The notes below the pieces were generated by a model that saw only the letters and a list, made by a program, of their open reading frames with translations, did no database searches and was not told where the DNA came from. From Pseudohongiella acticola (GTDB lineage: Bacteria; Pseudomonadota; Gammaproteobacteria; Pseudomonadales; Pseudohongiellaceae), in the NCBI RefSeq assembly GCF_001758195.1, contig NZ_MASR01000001.1:124001-188000 (forward strand): 64,000 nt of DNA. The letters are read 5' to 3'. Both the position numbers and the translations under genes were made by a program. Of this stretch, positions 52,742-61,556 are shown piece by piece. Position 1 is the stretch's first letter. Each line of letters starts with the position of its first letter.

Positions 52742-54682
52742 ATGAGCTACCAGGTACTTGCCAGAAAATGGCGCCCCCAGAACTTCTCTGAAATGGCCGG
52801 ACAGGTGCATGTTCTGCAAACGCTGACGCATGCGCTTGAGCAGCAGCGTCTGCATCATGCCTATCTGTTTACAGGCACGCGGGGCGTTGGAAAAACCACA
52901 GTGGCGCGTATACTGGCCCGCTGCCTGAATTGTGAGCAGGGCATTACCGCGACACCCTGTGGGGAGTGCAACGCCTGCCGTGAAATCAGTGAGGGCCGGT
53001 TCATCGATCTGATTGAGGTTGATGCTGCGTCGCGCACCAGAGTCGAGGACACCCGTGACCTGTTGGACAATGTGCAATATGCGCCAGCGCGCGGGCGATT
53101 CAAAGTCTACCTGATCGACGAAGTTCACATGTTGTCCAGCCACAGTTTTAACGCCTTGCTTAAAACGCTGGAAGAGCCGCCCGAGCACGTGAAATTTCTG
53201 CTGGCGACAACGGATCCGCAGAAATTGCCGGTTACGGTGCTGTCACGTTGCCTCCAGTTTCATCTGAAAAACCTGGCCCCGGCGCAGATCGTCAATTACC
53301 TGCAGTCGGTGTTGGCGGCAGAGCAGATCGATTATGAAGAAGATGCCCTGTGGCAACTGGGTCGCGCCGCGGCTGGCAGTATGCGTGATGCGTTAACGCT
53401 GCTCGACCAGAGTATTTCATTTGGCGGTGGCAGTGTGCAGGTGGCATCGGTGACCTCATTGTTGGGTACGCCTGACCATGCCGCTGTGTTTGCTTTTCTG
53501 GAGGCGCTGGCGCAACGTGACGCAAACAGCCTGATGTCTGCGGTCGCTGCCTGCGCCGAAAATAACCCGGATTACAGCCGCCTGCTGGAACAACTGCTAA
53601 GCGTGTGCCATCGTCTGGCAATGGCACAGGTCATGCCGGATGCCATCGATAACAGCGAAGGAGACCGGGAACAGATACGAGCGCTTGCCGGCGCTTTCGC
53701 AGCGGAAGATGTGCAATTGTATTATCAGGTATGCATGCAGACCTTGCAGGATATGCCACATTCGCCGGATGCCAGAATCTGTTTTGAAATGGGCCTGCTG
53801 CGAATGCTGGCGTTCAGTCCTGATGTGTTTGCGGGTGCACAATCGTTGTCAGGTCACGAAAAAAAAAAGCCTGAACCCGCCGCAACAATCACTCAGCCCA
53901 GCGCCGGCCTGAGTCCGGAGCCGGCGGCAGACACCGATGAAACGCCAGCAGCCCGACCGGAAGCCGAGCGACAGCCGGCAAGAGAGCCTCAGTCTCCACA
54001 AGAGCCTCAGCCCCCACAAGAGCCTCAGCGTGACAAAGAGCCTCAGCTTGAAAAAGGGCCTCAGCGCGAAGTACCGCCTCAACCAAACACGAACCTTCAG
54101 CCGAAAGAAGAACCCCGGCAGGAAGAAGAGCCTCAGCGCAAACAAGAGCCTCAGCCCAAACAAGAGCCTCAGCCCAAACAAGCGCCTCAGCCGGTAGCAG
54201 AGTCTCAACCGGTAGCAGAGTCTCAACCGGCAGAAAAGCCTAACACACAAGAAAAGCCTGTCTCCGCCGAGCCGGCATCGCCGACGTTGGCGGCCGGGGC
54301 AGACTGGTTCACCCTGGTGCAGCGATGTCAGTTGTCCGGTATCAGCGGCAATATCCTGGCCAATTGTGTTCCGGAATCTGTTGTGGGTGACGCCTACGCG
54401 CTGATACTGGATGAGCAGCAGAGCGCCTTGTATTCAGAAGACCAACAACCCAAAATTGCGCAGGCGCTGAGTGAATTGTTGCAGCGTCCGGTCACAGTAA
54501 TGATTCAGGTAGGCAGTTTGCCTTCGGAATCTCCGGCTCAACGGCGACGGCGGGAAAAGCAGCAGGCCATAGACGAGCTGCATCATCGATTTAATACTGA
54601 TCCGGGCGTGCTGGCGCTGATTAGCGAATTTGATGCCAGAGTGGACCAGGAATCATTGCAGATCACCGGCACTACAACCTGA
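52742..54682 (+). CDS. dnaX: DnaX, DNA polymerase III tau subunit (with likely gamma product)
   Basis: Clamp-loader ATPase and organiser of the replisome. Walker A G-T-R-G-V-G-K-T is at 45-52, zinc Cys are C64, C73, C76 and C79, and the DEVH box is at 126-129; domains I-III end near 370. An A10 run at 53859-53868 lies right after domain III: a -1 shift reads one Ala codon then TGA, giving a gamma-like product of 377 residues. Beyond it comes a linker with 14 hexapeptide repeats (415-498) and the alpha/DnaB-binding tau domains up to 646. Confidence 0.96.
   Translation: MSYQVLARKWRPQNFSEMAGQVHVLQTLTHALEQQRLHHAYLFTGTRGVGKTTVARILARCLNCEQGITATPCGECNACREISEGRFIDLIEVDAASRTRVEDTRDLLDNVQYAPARGRFKVYLIDEVHMLSSHSFNALLKTLEEPPEHVKFLLATTDPQKLPVTVLSRCLQFHLKNLAPAQIVNYLQSVLAAEQIDYEEDALWQLGRAAAGSMRDALTLLDQSISFGGGSVQVASVTSLLGTPDHAAVFAFLEALAQRDANSLMSAVAACAENNPDYSRLLEQLLSVCHRLAMAQVMPDAIDNSEGDREQIRALAGAFAAEDVQLYYQVCMQTLQDMPHSPDARICFEMGLLRMLAFSPDVFAGAQSLSGHEKKKPEPAATITQPSAGLSPEPAADTDETPAARPEAERQPAREPQSPQEPQPPQEPQRDKEPQLEKGPQREVPPQPNTNLQPKEEPRQEEEPQRKQEPQPKQEPQPKQAPQPVAESQPVAESQPAEKPNTQEKPVSAEPASPTLAAGADWFTLVQRCQLSGISGNILANCVPESVVGDAYALILDEQQSALYSEDQQPKIAQALSELLQRPVTVMIQVGSLPSESPAQRRRREKQQAIDELHHRFNTDPGVLALISEFDARVDQESLQITGTTT
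53858..53874 (+). promoter_or_regulatory. dnaX slip site for gamma production
   Basis: In frame the site reads GAA AAA AAA AAG CCT GAA. After a -1 slip on the A run, the next codons are GCC and TGA (53872-53874). E. coli uses A-AAA-AAG followed by one codon and TGA at the equivalent place. Upstream there is only a weak Shine-Dalgarno-like AGG; a 6-bp hairpin (ACTCAG with CTGAGT) occurs about 24 bases downstream. The 10-base A run could also cause transcriptional slippage. Confidence 0.7.
53984..54235 (+). repeat. 18-bp coding repeat, 14 hexapeptides in the tau linker
   Basis: Fourteen consecutive hexapeptides of the form E-P-Q-x-x-x occupy residues 415-498 of DnaX, with near-identical copies (EPQPKQ twice, ESQPVA and APQPVA). 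The unit GAGCCTCAG is preserved in many copies at the DNA level. Confidence 0.85.
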
Positions 54683-54750
54683 GCGAAGATATGAAACAGC
54701 CTGAACGCCAGGACTGAATTACCCTGAACCCTAAACGACGAGGTTACTGT

Positions 54751-55071
54751 ATGACTGACATGAACCAATTGCTCAAACAGGCAAAACAAATGCAGGAGCA
54801 GATGCAAAAGGCACAGGAAGAGGCCGCCAAAAAAATCGTCATCGGTGAGTCCGGCGCCGGCCTGGTCAAAGTGCACCTTGGCGGACACTACGATGCTCGT
54901 AATGTAGAGCTGAGTGCCGAGCTGATGCAGGAAGACAAAGAAATTATAGAAGACCTGATCGCGGCAGCCATTAACGATGCGGTCAAAAAGCTGGAAGACG
55001 ACAAGCGCGAAACCATGGGCGCAATGACGTCCGGCATGAATCTTCCTGAAGGCTTCAAGTTCCCCTTCTGA
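54751..55071 (+). CDS. ybaB: YbaB/EbfC nucleoid-associated protein
   Basis: A 106-residue protein that binds DNA as a dimer. The N-terminal coiled-coil helix (Q-L-L-K-Q-A-K-Q-M-Q-E-Q-M-Q-K-A) and the core strand pattern G-E-S-G-A-G-L-V-K-V-H-L-G-G match the family. Position between dnaX and recR is conserved widely in bacteria. Confidence 0.94.
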   Translation: MTDMNQLLKQAKQMQEQMQKAQEEAAKKIVIGESGAGLVKVHLGGHYDARNVELSAELMQEDKEIIEDLIAAAINDAVKKLEDDKRETMGAMTSGMNLPEGFKFPF

Positions 55072-55100
55072 ATGTTTTCTCCACCAGGTGTGTGTGAATT

Positions 55101-55697
55101 ATGCATAGCCCGTTATTAGAGCAGTTGATTCAATCCCTGCGGTGTCTGCCGGGTGTGGGTCCGAAGTCAGCTCAACGCATGGCGATTTACCTGCTTGAGC
55201 GGAATCGCTCGGGCGCCGCCAGGCTGAGCGATACGCTGGCGCTGGCGCTGGATAACATTGGCCGCTGCGAGCAGTGTCGGGCGTTGACCGAAGAAGTGCG
55301 TTGCCGTATCTGCAGCAACCCGGCACGTAACAAATCCATCCTGTGTGTGGTGGGTTCACCCGCCGACCTGTATGCCATTGAGCAGGCGGGTAGCTACCAG
55401 GGGCTGTACTTTGTGTTATCGGGACACCTGTCGCCGATAGACGGCATCGGTCCGGACGACATTGGCATTAATGAGCTGATGACATTGCTGCAGCAAAATC
55501 CGGTTGAAGAGGTGATTCTTGCCAATAACCCAAATGTCGAGGGCGATGCCACCGCCTATTACATCGCAGGCTTGCTGAAGGATCAGAACCTGGTGATCAG
55601 CCGCATTGCTCATGGTGTGCCGGTGGGCGGGGAACTGGAATACGTTGACGGAGGCACATTAAGCCATGCCTTTAATGGACGTCAATTGCTACGTTGA
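55101..55697 (+). CDS. recR: RecR recombination mediator
   Basis: Works with RecF and RecO to load RecA at gaps. HhH motif at about 16-26 ([11 protein letters not shown]), zinc finger with C56, C59, C68 and C71, then a Toprim domain (about 79-175) and the C-terminal Walker B-like region ([17 protein letters not shown]). Length 198 is standard. Confidence 0.96.
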   Translation: MHSPLLEQLIQSLRCLPGVGPKSAQRMAIYLLERNRSGAARLSDTLALALDNIGRCEQCRALTEEVRCRICSNPARNKSILCVVGSPADLYAIEQAGSYQGLYFVLSGHLSPIDGIGPDDIGINELMTLLQQNPVEEVILANNPNVEGDATAYYIAGLLKDQNLVISRIAHGVPVGGELEYVDGGTLSHAFNGRQLLR

Positions 55698-55736
55698 AGC
55701 CAGGTGATCGCGAATGCTAAAAAATGAGAGCTGTTT

Positions 55737-56918
55737 ATGATTGACTTCCCCGCGCCGGAACTCGTGGTTGACGACGCCCGACTGGCACAATTGTGTCAGC
55801 ACTGGCGGACATTACCCATGCTCGCGCTGGACACCGAATTTATCCGTGTCAGTACATTTTATCCTCGCGCAGGTTTGATTCAGGTTGGCGACGGGCAGAG
55901 CAGTTATCTGCTGGATCCCCTCTTTATCAAGGTCTGGCAGCCTTTCATGGAAATTCTGACGGAGCCTGGCATTACCAAAGTCATGCATTCCTGCTCGGAA
56001 GACCTGGTGGTGTTCAATTATCTGTATGGTTGTATGCCTGGTCCATTGTTTGATACGCAGAAAGCAGCCGGCTTTCTGGGGCACGGTTACAGCATCAGCT
56101 ATCTTAATCTGGTTCTGCATATAACCGGCGTTGAACTCAGCAAAGGTGAGACCCGTTCCGACTGGCTGAAACGACCGCTGTCGGATAACCAGGTCAAATA
56201 CGCAGCATTGGACGTAGCGTATCTTCCCCGATTGCACCAGGAACTTGAGAGCGCATTGGCACAGGATTGCAAACTGGACTACCTGCGGGAAGAATGCGAG
56301 CGTATGCGGCAGATTTCACTGGCGAGCGAAGACCAGGACAGATGGGCGGATCTGTACCTGTCAATGGGCGCGGCCTGGCGTTTGAACGCCAGACAGTTGG
56401 GTGCATTAAAGGAACTCTGCATCTGGCGCGAGCAGGTGTCACGGCAGCGCGACAAACCGCGAGCCTGGATTGCTCGCGACGCTGACCTGATCGCGCTGGC
56501 TCAGGCCATGCCCTCGGATCAACAGGGGCTGAACCAGTTATCGGACCTGAATCGGAATATTTATCAGCAGGACGCGGAGACGTTGCTGGCGCTTATTGCC
56601 GAGAGTGAGGCGGTAGCACCGGCAATCGCTGATAACCTGGAAGGTGCCCCCATGTCGCAAACCCAGCGCGCGACATTAAAACGCTGCCAGCAGGCGGTGC
56701 GTGCAGTGGCGGCAGAGACTGGCATAGCGGAAGAACTGCTGGCGCGCAAGAAACAGCTGATCACATTGATGCACATGAACCGACGGGCAGCCATGGGCAA
56801 TGATGGCAAACTGGCGTGGCCCGAGGATCTGTCCGGCTGGCAGCAGTCATTGCTGGTCGAGCCACTGACCCGTATTCTTGGCGGCAGCGGCAGCGGTGGA
56901 GAGGCAGACGCGAGATGA
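55737..56918 (+). CDS. rnd: Ribonuclease D
   Basis: 3'-5' exoribonuclease in tRNA 3' maturation. DEDDy residues are D32 and E34 (LDTEF), D89 (SEDL), Y155 and D159 (KYAALDVAYL). An HRDC domain follows at about 210-290. Length 393 (E. coli 375). Its stop overlaps the start of the ycgN gene (ATGA). Confidence 0.94.
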   Translation: MIDFPAPELVVDDARLAQLCQHWRTLPMLALDTEFIRVSTFYPRAGLIQVGDGQSSYLLDPLFIKVWQPFMEILTEPGITKVMHSCSEDLVVFNYLYGCMPGPLFDTQKAAGFLGHGYSISYLNLVLHITGVELSKGETRSDWLKRPLSDNQVKYAALDVAYLPRLHQELESALAQDCKLDYLREECERMRQISLASEDQDRWADLYLSMGAAWRLNARQLGALKELCIWREQVSRQRDKPRAWIARDADLIALAQAMPSDQQGLNQLSDLNRNIYQQDAETLLALIAESEAVAPAIADNLEGAPMSQTQRATLKRCQQAVRAVAAETGIAEELLARKKQLITLMHMNRRAAMGNDGKLAWPEDLSGWQQSLLVEPLTRILGGSGSGGEADAR

Positions 56919-57388
56919 CTGATCAGCCTGTGCGTGATCGCTTCTGGGAGTTACCTCTGGCTGATTTGAATCGCCGTGAGTGGGAACTGCTATGTGATGG
57001 CTGCGCGCGCTGCTGCCTGAAGAAATTACAGGATGACGATACGAGCGGGAAAGGCGCTCCCAGTCTGGCCTATACCCGGGTTGTATGTCGGTATCTGGAT
57101 CAGCAGAAGTGCAGTTGCCAGGCTTATGGACGACGCAATGAACTGGTTCCCGATTGCCTGGTGCTTGATATGTCTGTGCTGCAGGCATCAGTTGACTGGA
57201 TTCCGGACACCTGCGCCTATAAACTCAGGTATCAGAACAGGCCGTTGCCAGACTGGCATCCGTTGCTGACCGGTTCACGCGAACAAATGCAGACACAGGG
57301 CATTGCTGTTACCGGCCGGGTAATCTCTGAGGAATATGTCCATGATGACGGGCTGGAAGAGCACGTTATCCGCTGGGTTCGTGCCTGA
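56915..57388 (+). CDS. ycgN: YcgN family cysteine-cluster protein (UPF0260)
   Basis: A 157-residue protein with the family Cys pattern: C-D-G-C-x-x-C-C near 27-34, then C..CSCQAY.RR and a late PDTCAYKLR. These Cys suggest an Fe-S or zinc cluster. In E. coli YcgN, related proteins are of unknown function. The ATG at 56915 overlaps the rnd stop by four bases; the longer open frame upstream lies inside rnd. Confidence 0.88.
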   Translation: MTDQPVRDRFWELPLADLNRREWELLCDGCARCCLKKLQDDDTSGKGAPSLAYTRVVCRYLDQQKCSCQAYGRRNELVPDCLVLDMSVLQASVDWIPDTCAYKLRYQNRPLPDWHPLLTGSREQMQTQGIAVTGRVISEEYVHDDGLEEHVIRWVRA

Positions 57389-57430
57389 TAACGGGATCAG
57401 GATGATGCTGACATGACGATGGAGCGCTGA

Positions 57431-57778
57431 ATGCTGGGTATATATGGTTACATTACAAGTTGGGCGGTTTATCTGACCGCTGGCACCCTGTGTTACATCC
57501 TGTTTTACAAAGCGACCGGGGCTATCGGTTTTAAGCCACTGGCCAATGTACTGCGCGGTATCATGATAGCGCTGATCTATACACCCTGGTATGTGGCCGC
57601 TGATCAGGACCTGATGGCGCCAGCTGTCATCGTTATATTGCTGGATATGATAACCATTGGCGGCGACGCCTTTATCAGGGCGCTGGTGCCACTGGTGCTG
57701 GCGCTGATTGCGTGCATTGTCATCGCCCTGATGGCAGGGCTGCTGCGCTCGCTGTTGACACGCTCAGCCAGACGTTAA
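57431..57778 (+). CDS. Small membrane protein, unknown
   Basis: A 115-residue, very hydrophobic protein with three or four membrane helices (about 8-28, 42-58, 62-80, 84-108) and a basic end (R-S-L-L-T-R-S-A-R-R). No family known to me. It lies between ycgN and moxR; a gene for a similar small membrane protein at this place is consistent with a conserved cluster, but I did not verify this. Confidence 0.7.
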   Translation: MLGIYGYITSWAVYLTAGTLCYILFYKATGAIGFKPLANVLRGIMIALIYTPWYVAADQDLMAPAVIVILLDMITIGGDAFIRALVPLVLALIACIVIALMAGLLRSLLTRSARR

Positions 57779-57816
57779 GGCAGTAAACTAATTCCAATAA
57801 AAGGCAAGAGGACACT

Positions 57817-58659
57817 ATGCAATTTAAGGGTACCAAGGCATACGTTGCAACGGACGAGTTGCAAATGGCGGTCAATGCGGCAATCAGTCTGCAAAAACCG
57901 CTGCTGATCAAGGGTGAGCCAGGCACAGGCAAAACCATGCTGGCTGAACAGATTGCAGAATCACTTGGACTGGAGCTGATCCAGTGGCATATCAAATCAA
58001 CAACTCGTGCCCAACAGGGGTTGTACGAATACGACGCGGTGTCACGCCTGCGTGATTCCCAGTTGGGCGATCCCAAAGTGCACGACATTGCCAATTACAT
58101 CGTGAAAGGCAAACTCTGGAAGGCGTTTGATTCCGAGAAACAGGTGGTGCTGCTGATTGATGAAATCGACAAAGCAGATATTGAGTTCCCCAACGACCTG
58201 TTGTTAGAGCTGGACAAGATGGAGTTTCATGTTTACGAAACCCAGCAGCGTGTGCAGGCGCGACACCGCCCAATTGTCATCATTACCAGCAATAATGAAA
58301 AAGAATTGCCGGATGCGTTTTTGCGCCGATGTTTTTTCCACTTCATCAAATTTCCTGATGCCGTAACCATGGAAAAAATCGTCGCGGTACATTACCCGAA
58401 CATCAAGAAAGATCTGCTGGCTCAGGCAATGGACATTTTCTTTGATATCAGGAAAGTGCCGGGGCTGAAGAAAAAACCTTCCACATCGGAGCTGATTGAC
58501 TGGCTGAAACTGTTGCTGGCAGATGATATTCCGGAAGAAATCCTGAAGAACCAGGATATGAAAAGTGCGATCCCGCCGTTGTACGGTGCATTGCTGAAAA
58601 ATGAACAGGATGTTCATCTGTTGGAGAAGATCGCGTTCATGCATCGGGCAAAGCGGTAA
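57817..58659 (+). CDS. MoxR-family AAA+ ATPase
   Basis: A 280-residue AAA+ ATPase. Walker A is G-E-P-G-T-G-K-T (33-40), Walker B LLIDEIDKAD (112-121), sensor I TSNNEKELPDAFLRRC. MoxR ATPases assist maturation of enzyme complexes or cofactor insertion, usually with a von Willebrand A protein, which here is the next gene, 11 bases downstream. The client is unknown. Confidence 0.9.
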   Translation: MQFKGTKAYVATDELQMAVNAAISLQKPLLIKGEPGTGKTMLAEQIAESLGLELIQWHIKSTTRAQQGLYEYDAVSRLRDSQLGDPKVHDIANYIVKGKLWKAFDSEKQVVLLIDEIDKADIEFPNDLLLELDKMEFHVYETQQRVQARHRPIVIITSNNEKELPDAFLRRCFFHFIKFPDAVTMEKIVAVHYPNIKKDLLAQAMDIFFDIRKVPGLKKKPSTSELIDWLKLLLADDIPEEILKNQDMKSAIPPLYGALLKNEQDVHLLEKIAFMHRAKR

Positions 58660-58669
58660 CGGCGGCGCT

Positions 58670-59848
58670 ATGTTGATACGATTCTTTAATGCCTTGCGTC
58701 GGGAGAAAATTCCGGTCAGCCTGGACGAATTGTTTACTCTGCTTGAGTGTCTGAAACAGAATTTTGCTTTTGCCGACATGGAGCAGTTCTATTTGCTGGC
58801 ACGGTTGTGCATGGTCAAGGATGAGAAATATTACGATCGCTTTGACCGCGCATTCTCGCGCTATTTTAAGGAATTGTCGGTGCTGGATGACCTGCTTCGC
58901 GACGCAATTCCGGATGAATGGTTGCGTCGCCAGTTTGAAGCCAGCTTGAGCGAAGAGGAGCGAGCCATGGTTGAAGCCATGGGTGGACTTGACAAGCTGA
59001 TGGAGGAATTCCGCAAGCGGCTGGAAGAACAGAAAGAGCGCCATGAAGGTGGCAACAAATGGATCGGTACAGGCGGCACATCCCCCTACGGTGCTTATGG
59101 TTTTAATCCGCAGGGTATTCGAATTGGCCAGAACGAGGGTCGTGAAGGCCGGGCTGCGAAAGTGTGGGATCGGCGTGACTACAGAGATCTGGATGACACC
59201 CTGGAAATCGGTACGCGCAACATCAAGATGGCCTTGCGCCGCCTGCGCAAATTTGCCCGGGTCGGGGCGCAGGATGAGCTCGACATCGATGACACGATTT
59301 CGTCAACGGCGAGAAAGGGTGGGCTGCTGGATATCAAGATGGTGCCGGAACGGCATAACTCGGTCAAAGTGCTGCTTTTCTTTGACGTGGGTGGCTCCAT
59401 GGACCCTTATGTCCAGCTTTGTGAGGAGCTGTTTTCCGCGGCAAGGACCGAGTTCAAGCACCTGGAATATTTTTATTTCCATAACTTTGTTTATGAGTCG
59501 GTCTGGAAACAGAGTCGACGCCGGCAGGCAGAAACCACGTCGTTGTTCGACATACTGCACAAATATGGCAAGGATTATAAAGTCATTTTTGTTGGTGATG
59601 CGACCATGGCACCTTACGAGATTACCCATGCCGGTGGCAGTATCGAGCATTACAATGAAGAGGCCGGTGCAGTCTGGATGCAGCGGCTGACGGAGAATTT
59701 TGACCACGTTGCCTGGATAAACCCCGTGCCCAGACAACACTGGGAGCATGGTTACTCCATTGCCGTGGTGCGCGAGTTACTGGAAGACAGAATGTACCCG
59801 TTGTCAGTAAAAGGACTGGAAGAGGCGATGTCGTCTCTCAGCAAATAA
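58670..59848 (+). CDS. CoxE-like protein with von Willebrand A domain
   Basis: A 392-residue partner of the MoxR ATPase. The N-terminal half is helical and charged; the C-terminal half is a vWA fold with the metal site D-V-G-G-S (D239, G241, S243), where canonical MIDAS has Ser in place of the first Gly. Such variants are usual in CoxE-like proteins. The ATG at 58670 is chosen because it starts after the moxR stop; an upstream start would overlap it by 59 bases. Confidence 0.88.
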   Translation: MLIRFFNALRREKIPVSLDELFTLLECLKQNFAFADMEQFYLLARLCMVKDEKYYDRFDRAFSRYFKELSVLDDLLRDAIPDEWLRRQFEASLSEEERAMVEAMGGLDKLMEEFRKRLEEQKERHEGGNKWIGTGGTSPYGAYGFNPQGIRIGQNEGREGRAAKVWDRRDYRDLDDTLEIGTRNIKMALRRLRKFARVGAQDELDIDDTISSTARKGGLLDIKMVPERHNSVKVLLFFDVGGSMDPYVQLCEELFSAARTEFKHLEYFYFHNFVYESVWKQSRRRQAETTSLFDILHKYGKDYKVIFVGDATMAPYEITHAGGSIEHYNEEAGAVWMQRLTENFDHVAWINPVPRQHWEHGYSIAVVRELLEDRMYPLSVKGLEEAMSSLSK

Positions 59849-59885
59849 TACAATAATCAGCGCAGTGTCCGAGGAGACCCGCATT

Positions 59886-61544
59886 ATGTTTGCAGCAACC
59901 CAGATGTCAACTGAGCCGGATCTTGATCCTGGTCAGTTCAGCAAGATAGTCGATATCTTTGAATACGCTTTCAAAAACTATGCTGACATGCCTGCTTTCA
60001 GTTGTCTGAGTCACACCATCAGCTACGCCGAGCTTGATGAGCACAGTGCACGCTTTGCCAACTGGTTACGCGAAAGCAGCGGCCTCAAGCCTGGTGATCG
60101 TATCGCCATACAGTTGCCTAATTTGTTGCAGTTTCCGGTTGCCGTGGTGGCCGCAGCGCGCGCCGGTCTGGTGATGGTTAATACCAACCCGTTGTATACC
60201 GCGCGGGAAATGAAGCATCAGTTCCGCGACTCCGGCGTCAAGGGTGTGGTTATTCTGGAGAATTTCTGCGACAAACTTGAATCCATCATCAAAGAAACAG
60301 ATATTGAATGTGTGGTGGTGACTCAACTCGCTGACATGTTACCGCAGCCAAAACGCCTGCTGATGAATCTGGCGGTTAAATACCTGAAGCGCATGGTGCC
60401 GTCATGGTCCATTGCCGGCGCCGTCAACTGGTCTGATGCATTGAGTAGTTCTCCGGCACGGCAACCAGCACCGGACAGCGGCACCGATGTCGCCATTGTA
60501 CTGTATACCGGAGGCACCACCGGGCTGGCAAAAGGCGCAATGCTGACGCACAGTAATCTTGTGCACAACATGATGCAGCTGCGCGAAGTGAGCAAGCCCC
60601 TGATCCGCGATGGTAGCGATATCATTGTTGCGCCGTTGCCGCTCTACCATACCTATGCCTTCATGTTTCATTGCCTGGCGGCTGTTTACGCGGGCAACCA
60701 TAGTGTATTGATTCCGAATCCACGCGACCTTGATGGTTTGTTAAAAACCTTGAAGTCATTGCCCCGGATAAACGGTTTTGTTGGTATCAATACCCTGTTT
60801 CTGGCCATGAGTCGCCACAAGGATATCGGCCAGATTGATTTCAGCCAGATGCGCTTTACCGGCGCCGGTGGTATGGCCCTGACCATCAGTGTGGCCGAGG
60901 AATGGCAGCGCGTGACCGGGTGTCAGGTATACGAGGGATATGGTCTGACTGAATGCTCACCTGTGGTCAGTGTTAATCCCCACCACAAAGTCAAGATAGG
61001 CACGGTGGGCCCCCCCGTGCCGGGCACCGAGGTCAAAACGGTCGATGATGACGGCAAGGACCTCGGCCTGAATGAGAAGGGCGAGTTATGGGTTCGTGGG
61101 CCACAGGTGATGAAAGGCTACTGGCTTAATGAATCGGCGACTGCAGACTCCATTACCGAAGATGGCTGGTTCAAGACCGGTGACTTCGCCATGATCGACG
61201 AAGAAGGTTTCATCAAGATTGTTGATCGCAAAAAGGATCTCATCATCGTTTCCGGCTTCAATGTTTATCCCAGCGAAGTGGAAGAGGTGGTCAATTCCCA
61301 TCCGGGTGTTGCTGAAAGTGCCGCGATCGGCGTGCCCAGTGAGAAGAGTGGCGAGGGCATCAAGCTGTTTGTTGTGCGCCGTGACAATGTGCTGACCATT
61401 GCTGATGTCACAGCTCACTGCCGGGAAAATCTGACCGCGTATAAAGTACCCAAGGAGATCGTTTTTGTTGACGACCTGCCCAAGTCCAACGTTGGCAAGA
61501 TCCTGCGGCGTGAAATTCGGGAGCAGGAGCTGAAGCAGCATTAA
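59886..61544 (+). CDS. fadD: Long-chain fatty acyl-CoA synthetase
   Basis: AMP-binding ligase that activates long-chain fatty acids for beta-oxidation. The nucleotide-binding Y-T-G-G-T-T-G-x-x-K-G is at 207-217; YEGYGLTECSPV and GWFKTGD follow; and a C-terminal SNVGKILRRE Lys completes the active site. ATG at 59886 has GAGGAG nine bases before it; a GTG 21 bases upstream is possible. Length 552. With fadB at the left edge it shows a fatty-acid-using organism. In E. coli fadD also lies beside rnd. Confidence 0.92.
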   Translation: MFAATQMSTEPDLDPGQFSKIVDIFEYAFKNYADMPAFSCLSHTISYAELDEHSARFANWLRESSGLKPGDRIAIQLPNLLQFPVAVVAAARAGLVMVNTNPLYTAREMKHQFRDSGVKGVVILENFCDKLESIIKETDIECVVVTQLADMLPQPKRLLMNLAVKYLKRMVPSWSIAGAVNWSDALSSSPARQPAPDSGTDVAIVLYTGGTTGLAKGAMLTHSNLVHNMMQLREVSKPLIRDGSDIIVAPLPLYHTYAFMFHCLAAVYAGNHSVLIPNPRDLDGLLKTLKSLPRINGFVGINTLFLAMSRHKDIGQIDFSQMRFTGAGGMALTISVAEEWQRVTGCQVYEGYGLTECSPVVSVNPHHKVKIGTVGPPVPGTEVKTVDDDGKDLGLNEKGELWVRGPQVMKGYWLNESATADSITEDGWFKTGDFAMIDEEGFIKIVDRKKDLIIVSGFNVYPSEVEEVVNSHPGVAESAAIGVPSEKSGEGIKLFVVRRDNVLTIADVTAHCRENLTAYKVPKEIVFVDDLPKSNVGKILRREIREQELKQH

Positions 61545-61556
61545 CAAGCAGTCGCT

